Part shown: positions 1-7,357 of the stretch, in pieces
Layout: every line of letters begins with the position of its first letter
Position numbering within the stretch: the stretch's first letter is position 1
Assembly (NCBI GenBank): GCA_021781095.1
Contig: JAJXXM010000325.1
Coordinates: 1 to 7,357, forward strand
Length of the DNA: 7,357 nucleotides
Reading direction: 5' to 3'
DNA from: a bacterium
Lineage (GTDB): Bacteria; Eremiobacterota; Eremiobacteria; Baltobacterales; Baltobacteraceae
Position numbers and translations under genes: made by a program
Notes under the pieces: generated by a model
What the model was told of the DNA's origin: nothing
Databases searched by the model: none
What the model saw: the letters and a program-made list of their open reading frames with translations, nothing else

Positions 1-53
1 CGAAGCGCGAACGCATTGCCGCAATTTTCGCATAGAGCACGACGACCTAGGAA
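1..53 (-). CDS. Possible 5' end of a minus-strand gene, cut by the left edge (frame uncertain)
   Basis: The Shine-Dalgarno-like sequence at 54-61 points leftwards and implies a gene starting here on the minus strand. Two frames stay open to the edge. One (codons from 53 down to 3) reads C-E-N-C-G-N-A-F-A-L after a short Arg-rich lead, which resembles the first CxxC of a zinc-ribbon protein such as a small ribosomal protein or an FmdB-like protein. It has no ATG, GTG or TTG between the Shine-Dalgarno sequence and the first Cys. The other frame begins with GTG at 38-40, 13 bases from AGGAGG, and reads L-Y-A-K-I-A-A-M, which I do not recognise. Only about 13-17 codons are visible, so neither the frame nor the product can be settled. 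A base error near 40-50 would reconcile the CxxC frame with a normal start. Confidence 0.3.
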
Positions 54-61
54 CCTCCTCT
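54..61 (-). promoter_or_regulatory. Strong Shine-Dalgarno sequence pointing to the left edge
   Basis: The minus strand reads AGAGGAGG here, nearly a full anti-Shine-Dalgarno match and stronger than those in front of the other genes. It lies about 50 bases downstream of the stop codon of the archaemetzincin-like gene at 113-649, so the leftward gene may be read on the same transcript. It is the main evidence that a gene starts in the first 50 bases of the window. Confidence 0.5.
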
Positions 62-62
62 G

Positions 63-72
63 GCGCTAGCGC
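63..72. repeat. 10-bp perfect palindrome in the intergenic gap
   Basis: GCGCTAGCGC is a perfect 10-base palindrome. It lies between the stop of the archaemetzincin-like gene and the Shine-Dalgarno sequence at 54-61, in the 50-100 stretch that is otherwise A+T-richer than the surroundings. It has no loop and no T-run follows on the minus strand, so it is not a convincing rho-independent terminator. It could be a protein-binding site or chance in GCGC-rich DNA. Confidence 0.2.
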
Positions 73-112
73 TGGCCTACTTTAAGGGTTCTTTAGCCTT
101 GCGGAGCGACTT

Positions 113-649
113 TTACTGCCGGGCCCGGCTTATTCTGCCGAGACAGGCCTCACAGAGGTTCGGCGACTTTGTATCGGTTTCGAAAACCGAGCTGGTCGCG
201 TGCATGGCGCAGCGCGGCGAGTGGCAGCTTCGCAGCCCCATCGAACGGCCCAGCGCGTAGACCGCCTCTTTGAGCACGCGTTGAAAGAGGAGGTTCGGAT
301 CGGGTTCCTCCCCGTAGAACTCGGGGCGCAGGCGATGCAACGAGACGACGCCGGTCCCCGCGTTCGCATCGGCATCGGCGAAGAGATAACGCTGCGAGGT
401 CTTGTAGCAGTCGAACTCGGTCAGGGCGAGCGCGAAGCCTTCCTGCCCCGGAAAGCCTCGCGCGATGCGCGCGTAGAGCGTCGGAGCGAAGAGTTGATTG
501 CGCGTGGCGTTGAGCGCCGTGCGCGCGAGCGCTAGCGAGCGTTCGATACGAACGCCGGCGAGGAAGCGTTCCTCGATGCAGACGGCGAGCCGATCGGCGA
601 GGCGTGCGTCGACCGTGTTCACCGGTATCAAACGAATGATCTTTGCCAT
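113..649 (-). CDS. Archaemetzincin-family protein with all catalytic zinc residues replaced (putative pseudoprotease)
   Basis: This 178-residue protein has the family's usual length. Archaemetzincins are small zinc aminopeptidases with the motif HExxHxxGxxHC, followed by a Cys4 zinc site and a Met-turn. Family hallmarks are visible: an N-terminal I-I-R-L-I-P-V strand with V-D-x-x-L, the stretch around N47, R50 and Q52 that aligns with the family AYNPxRxQY motif, S-L-H-R-L-R-P-E-F-Y-G at 103-113, K-E-A-V at 127-130, and the structural cysteines C142, C147, C166 and C169 with Met-turn M149. At the catalytic motif (131-142) the residues are Y131 for His, A132 for the catalytic Glu, R135 for His and S141 for His; only G138 and C142 remain. 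Protease activity is therefore very unlikely, although the frame is intact. I place the start at ATG 647-649 because homology begins there and GAGG lies 7 bases upstream; the frame stays open further upstream but overlaps acpS. The gene is divergent from acpS. Its function is unknown; regulatory or binding roles are inference. Confidence 0.85.
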   Translation of the reverse strand: MAKIIRLIPVNTVDARLADRLAVCIEERFLAGVRIERSLALARTALNATRNQLFAPTLYARIARGFPGQEGFALALTEFDCYKTSQRYLFADADANAGTGVVSLHRLRPEFYGEEPDPNLLFQRVLKEAVYALGRSMGLRSCHSPRCAMHATSSVFETDTKSPNLCEACLGRISRARQ

Positions 650-650
650 G

Positions 651-660
651 CTCCTTCCTC
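651..660 (-). promoter_or_regulatory. Ribosome binding site deciding the start of the archaemetzincin-like gene
   Basis: The minus strand reads GAGGAAGGAG immediately before ATG 647-649, with GAGG 7 bases and GGAG 1 base upstream of the start codon. It supports the 178-residue start over the 90-codon longer open frame, whose N-terminal part is Arg/Ser-rich shadow sequence lying opposite acpS. Confidence 0.65.
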
Positions 661-702
661 GGCCGCTATTCGGCGTGCGGTACCGGAAAACTTGTCGGCG
701 AT
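661..702. promoter_or_regulatory. Divergent intergenic region between the archaemetzincin-like gene and acpS
   Basis: The gap between the two divergent start codons is only 68 bases (650-717), so promoters for both directions must overlap here or lie inside the opposite gene. It contains an 8-base palindrome CGGTACCG at 678-685 and a short inverted repeat GCCG/CGGC at 662-674 with a 5-base loop. I cannot identify convincing -35/-10 boxes on either strand. Any operator role for the palindrome is inference. Confidence 0.3.
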
Positions 703-710
703 GGGGAAGG
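703..710 (+). promoter_or_regulatory. Ribosome binding site of acpS
   Basis: GGGGAAGG lies 7 bases before ATG 718-720. Together with the family's typical N-terminus it selects this start over an in-frame ATG at 643, which would add 25 unrelated residues and overlap the divergent gene. Confidence 0.55.
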
Positions 711-717
711 CTGCGCG

Positions 718-1076
718 ATGATCGTTGGTTTGGGGATCGACCTCGCCGAGGTCGAACGGTATCGCTTCGACGAACGCGAGCGCGCCGCGTTCGCACGCAA
801 GGTCTATACCGAAGCCGAGATGCGCTACGCCATGCGCAAACGCAACTGGCCCGAACGACTTGCAGGTTTCTTCGCCGCAAAAGAGGCGACGCGGAAAGCG
901 TTCGGCCACGCGATCCCATGGCGCGATGTCGAAGTGGGGCACGAACCGAGCGGCCGTCCGACGATCCTGCTGCACGGCGAAGCGCGCGCGTTGCTCCAAG
1001 AACGCGAGATCGCGCGCATCCACCTGACGATCACGCACACCGCAACCACCGCCGCCGCGGTCGTCATCTTCGAACG

Positions 1077-1080
<4 letters not shown>
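718..1080 (+). CDS. acpS: Holo-[acyl-carrier-protein] synthase (4'-phosphopantetheinyl transferase)
   Basis: The enzyme transfers 4'-phosphopantetheine from CoA to a serine of apo acyl carrier protein, activating it for fatty acid synthesis in the cytosol. The protein has 120 residues, normal for the trimeric AcpS type. It opens with M-I-V-G-L-G-I-D-L-A-E-V-E-R, where D8 is a Mg2+ ligand. The second hallmark F-F-A-A-K-E-A is at 51-57, with K55 and the metal-binding E56. The C-terminal strand carries T-I-T-H-T at 104-108 followed by A-A-A-V-V-I; the family usually has Ser-His-(Thr/Asp) here, so T106 is a conservative variant. The last four bases overlap the start of nnr (ATGA), indicating a coupled two-gene operon. 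acpS-nnr adjacency is seen in many bacteria. Nothing suggests a defect. Confidence 0.95.
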
Positions 1081-4904
<3,824 letters not shown>

Positions 4905-4908
4905 AGGC

Positions 4909-7357
4909 CTACGCTTCGACGACGGCGCGCTCACCCTTCGCAAGATCGTCGAGCGCTGCAAGATTTTCCGATTCGATACGGCGCAGTCGCGCCGAGTTCG
5001 GGCGCTTGCGTCCGGTCGCGCGTTCGTCGGCGAGCACCGGTTTGAGGTACGCACCCGTGTAGGAAGCGCTGTTTTGCGCGAGTTCTTCGGGGGTCCCCAC
5101 CGCAACGAGCGTGCCGCCTCGGTCGCCGCCCTCGGGGCCGAGATCGATCGCGTAGTCGGCGCTCTTAATAACGTCGAGATTGTGTTCGATGGTTAAGACG
5201 GTGTTGCCGGTCGCGACCAAACGTTGCAGCACATCAAGCAGCTTGTGAATATCGGCAAAGTGGAGGCCGGTCGTCGGCTCGTCGAGCACGTAGATCGTTC
5301 GCCCGGTCGAACGCCGTGCGAGTTCGGTCGCGAGTTTCACGCGTTGCGCTTCGCCGCCCGAGAGCGTCGTCGCCGGCTGGCCCATTTTGATGTAGCCGAG
5401 GCCAACGTCGCAGATCGTGCGCAGGCGGTTGTGGATGCGCGGGATCGATTCGAAGAAGCGGTCGGCTTCGTCGACGCGCATATCGAGGACGTCGGCGATG
5501 CTCTTTCCTTTGTATTTTACCTCGAGCGTCTGGGCGTTATAGCGCTTGCCTTTGCAGACCTCGCACGGAACGTAGACGTCGGGAAGAAAGTGCATCTCGA
5601 TTTTGATGATGCCATCGCCCTGGCACGCTTCGCAACGCCCGCCTTTGACGTTGAACGAGAAGCGTCCGGGCGTATACCCGCGCATCTTCGCCTCGGGGAC
5701 CATCGAAAAGAGATCGCGTATGAGATCGAAGGCACCGGTATAGGTCGCCGGGTTGCTGCGCGGCGTCCTTCCGATCGGCGATTGGTCGATGACGACGAGT
5801 TTGTCGAGCGCGTCGACGCCCTTGAGCGACCCATAGGTTCCCGCAGGCGCTCCGCCGTGGAGATGTTGGTTCAGCGCGCGCACGATCACCTGATTGACCA
5901 ACGACGATTTTCCGCTTCCGCTCACCCCGGTCACCGCGCAGAACACGCCGAGCGGAATCCGCAAGTCGAGATCGCGCAGGTTGTTGGCGCGCGCCTTTCT
6001 CACTTCGAGCCACCCCTTCGGCACGCGACGTTCGGCGGGGATGGGAATGAATTTCCGGCCGCTCAAATACGCACCGGTCTCCGAACGCGGATTCGCGAGA
6101 ACCTCGTCGAGCGTCCCGACGGTGAGAATCTCGCCGCCCTCCGCACCAGCCCCCGGCCCGATATCGACGATCACGTCGGCGGAGCGCATCGTATCTTCGT
6201 CGTGCTCGATCACCACGAGCGTATTGCCGATATCGCGCAGCGTTCGCAACGTGGCGAGAAGGCGGTCGTTGTCGCGCTGGTGCAAGCCGATCGAGGGTTC
6301 GTCGAGAATATAGAGCACGCCGACGAGCGCGCTGCCGATCTGCGTCGCCAAACGGATGCGCTGCGACTCGCCTCCCGAGAGCGTCGTCGCCGAGCGCGCG
6401 AGCGTGAGATAGTCGAGCCCCACGTTGGAGAGGAAGCTCAAGCGCGCGCGAATCTCTTTGACGATCTGGTGCGCGATCTGCAAATCGCGTTCGCGAAGTT
6501 TGAGCGTGCCGAAGAAACTCTCCGCCCGCTCGACCGAGAGCCGCGTCAGCTCGTCGATATTCACGCCGGCGATCTTCACCGCGAGCGCCTCGGGTTTCAG
6601 GCGCGCGCCCTTGCAGGCCGGGCAGACCGAGGTTGCCATGTATTTTTCGATATCTTCTTTGACGTACTCGCTCGACGTCTCGGCGTAGCGGCGCTGCAAA
6701 TTATTCACGACGCCTTCGAAGGTCGCTTTATACTCCCACGTTTTTCCGGAACGCGTTTTATAGGCGAACTCTTGCTCGCGGTCGGTACCGTAAAGCACGA
6801 CGTCGAGCACCTCTTCGGAGAAGCGCTCGACCGGCGTCGTCATGCGCACGTTGTAGCGACGCAAGACCCGTTCGAGTTGCTGCAGATAGTACGCGTTCAT
6901 GGAGGGGAAACGCCCCGTCCCTAACGTCTTGCTCCACGGCACGATCGCGCCGTCGGCAATCGATTTACTACGGTCGGGGATGACTTTCCAGGGATCGATC
7001 TCGACCTTTTCGCCGAGCCCACTGCAGGCGGGGCAGGCTCCGTACGGCGAGTTAAACGAGAAGAGGCGCGGAGCGAGCTCTTCGAACGAAAGCCCGCATT
7101 CGACGCAGGCGAACGCTTCGCTGAACGTCAGTTCGCGCGGTTTCGCTTTCGGTTCTTCGATCGAGGCGGTCACGATGCCGGTGGAGAGCCGCAACGTCGT
7201 CTCGACCGAATCGGTGAGTCGTTTGCGAATATCGGGCTTGTTTACCAGGCGGTCGACGACCACTTCGATGGTATGCTTGCGTTTTTTGTCGATCGCGATT
7301 TTCTCGCGCAGTTCGCGCATCTCGCCGTCCACGCGCACGCGAGCGAAGCCCTCTTTC
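4909..7357 (-). CDS. uvrA: UvrABC excinuclease subunit A, 5' end outside the window
   Basis: UvrA is the dimeric ABC-type ATPase that recognises bulky DNA lesions and loads UvrB in nucleotide excision repair. About 815 C-terminal residues are visible. The frame is open to the right edge, reading K-E-G-F-A-R-V-R-V-D-G-E, so roughly 150-190 N-terminal residues including the first Walker A are missing. Visible in order: K-K-R-K-H-T-I-E-V-V-V-D-R; the first CxxC...CxxC zinc module (near 7020-7110); C-P-A-C-K-G-A-R-L (near 6600-6640); ABC signature L-S-G-G-E-S-Q (6361-6381) and Walker B L-D-E-P-S-I-G-L-H-Q (near 6280-6310); second Walker A G-V-S-G-S-G-K-S-S (near 5900-5926); the DNA-contacting zinc module C-E-A-C-Q-G-D-G...C-E-V-C-K-G-K-R-Y-N (near 5540-5645); signature L-S-G-G-E-A-Q-R (near 5341-5364) and Walker B L-D-E-P-T-T-G-L-H-F (near 5262-5291). 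After Y-L-K-P-V-L it carries a charged tail of about 40 residues. It heads the operon uvrA-VOC-ligA in this window. Confidence 0.97.
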   Translation of the reverse strand, partial: KEGFARVRVDGEMRELREKIAIDKKRKHTIEVVVDRLVNKPDIRKRLTDSVETTLRLSTGIVTASIEEPKAKPRELTFSEAFACVECGLSFEELAPRLFSFNSPYGACPACSGLGEKVEIDPWKVIPDRSKSIADGAIVPWSKTLGTGRFPSMNAYYLQQLERVLRRYNVRMTTPVERFSEEVLDVVLYGTDREQEFAYKTRSGKTWEYKATFEGVVNNLQRRYAETSSEYVKEDIEKYMATSVCPACKGARLKPEALAVKIAGVNIDELTRLSVERAESFFGTLKLRERDLQIAHQIVKEIRARLSFLSNVGLDYLTLARSATTLSGGESQRIRLATQIGSALVGVLYILDEPSIGLHQRDNDRLLATLRTLRDIGNTLVVIEHDEDTMRSADVIVDIGPGAGAEGGEILTVGTLDEVLANPRSETGAYLSGRKFIPIPAERRVPKGWLEVRKARANNLRDLDLRIPLGVFCAVTGVSGSGKSSLVNQVIVRALNQHLHGGAPAGTYGSLKGVDALDKLVVIDQSPIGRTPRSNPATYTGAFDLIRDLFSMVPEAKMRGYTPGRFSFNVKGGRCEACQGDGIIKIEMHFLPDVYVPCEVCKGKRYNAQTLEVKYKGKSIADVLDMRVDEADRFFESIPRIHNRLRTICDVGLGYIKMGQPATTLSGGEAQRVKLATELARRSTGRTIYVLDEPTTGLHFADIHKLLDVLQRLVATGNTVLTIEHNLDVIKSADYAIDLGPEGGDRGGTLVAVGTPEELAQNSASYTGAYLKPVLADERATGRKRPNSARLRRIESENLAALDDLAKGERAVVEA

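Noticed and set aside
62..112. Rho-independent terminator after the archaemetzincin-like gene
   Set aside because: The palindrome at 63-72 has no loop and no T-run follows on the minus strand; the short TTTAAG/TTTAG motifs do not form a stable stem.
650..919. 90-codon N-terminal extension of the archaemetzincin-like frame
   Set aside because: It lies opposite acpS, is Arg/Ser-rich, and a good ribosome binding site plus the family N-terminus place the start at 647-649.
498..1076. 193-codon N-terminal extension of the nnr frame
   Set aside because: It is Arg-rich low-complexity translation running out of frame across acpS and antisense to the archaemetzincin-like gene. NNR homology begins at ATG 1077, which forms the usual 4-base overlap with acpS.
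4905..5105. 67-codon extension of the VOC frame into uvrA
   Set aside because: The added residues are basic and unstructured, and the VOC fold begins just after ATG 4902-4904, immediately downstream of the uvrA stop.
5224..6924. Plus-strand open frame of 566 codons opposite uvrA
   Set aside because: It is antisense to strongly conserved uvrA codons. The translation is rich in Arg, Asp, Glu, Ala and His with no recognisable motif, as expected from reading GC-rich codons on the opposite strand.

Overview
This is a GC-rich bacterial chromosomal segment. All genes are densely packed, and four of the six clear ones are core housekeeping or DNA-repair genes: acpS, nnr, ligA and uvrA. The bacterial NAD-dependent ligase, the UvrABC damage sensor and the AcpS-type phosphopantetheinyl transferase settle the domain of life. 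The phylum cannot be fixed from this window. Base composition, coding style and the presence of an archaemetzincin-family protein would suit a poorly cultured GC-rich lineage, but that is a guess. I see no IS element, phage gene, tRNA, rRNA or CRISPR array.

Layout, left to right. Bases 1-112 hold a strong Shine-Dalgarno-like sequence on the minus strand. It leads into a possible gene cut by the left edge, and one of its frames shows a CxxC zinc-ribbon-like start. Next, on the minus strand at 113-649, is a 178-residue protein with the archaemetzincin fold signature. All three catalytic zinc-binding histidines and the catalytic glutamate are replaced in it, while the four-cysteine structural zinc site and the Met-turn methionine are kept. 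A 68-base gap separates it from the divergent plus-strand pair acpS (718-1080) and nnr (1077-2561), which share a 4-base ATGA overlap. nnr then runs tail-to-tail into ligA, and the two coding regions overlap by 32 bases.

The right two thirds is one minus-strand operon read from right to left: uvrA (5' end cut by the window edge), a 121-residue VOC-fold protein, and ligA. The VOC gene starts 4 bases after the uvrA stop, and the ligA GTG start overlaps the VOC stop as GTGA, so translation is probably coupled through all three. UvrA recognises bulky lesions and LigA seals the repaired strand, so this is a nucleotide excision repair/ligation operon with an unexplained small VOC protein inside it. 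The VOC protein lacks the usual metal ligands of the superfamily.

The most noteworthy item is the catalytically dead archaemetzincin-like protein. Second is the metal-ligand-free VOC protein locked between uvrA and ligA.
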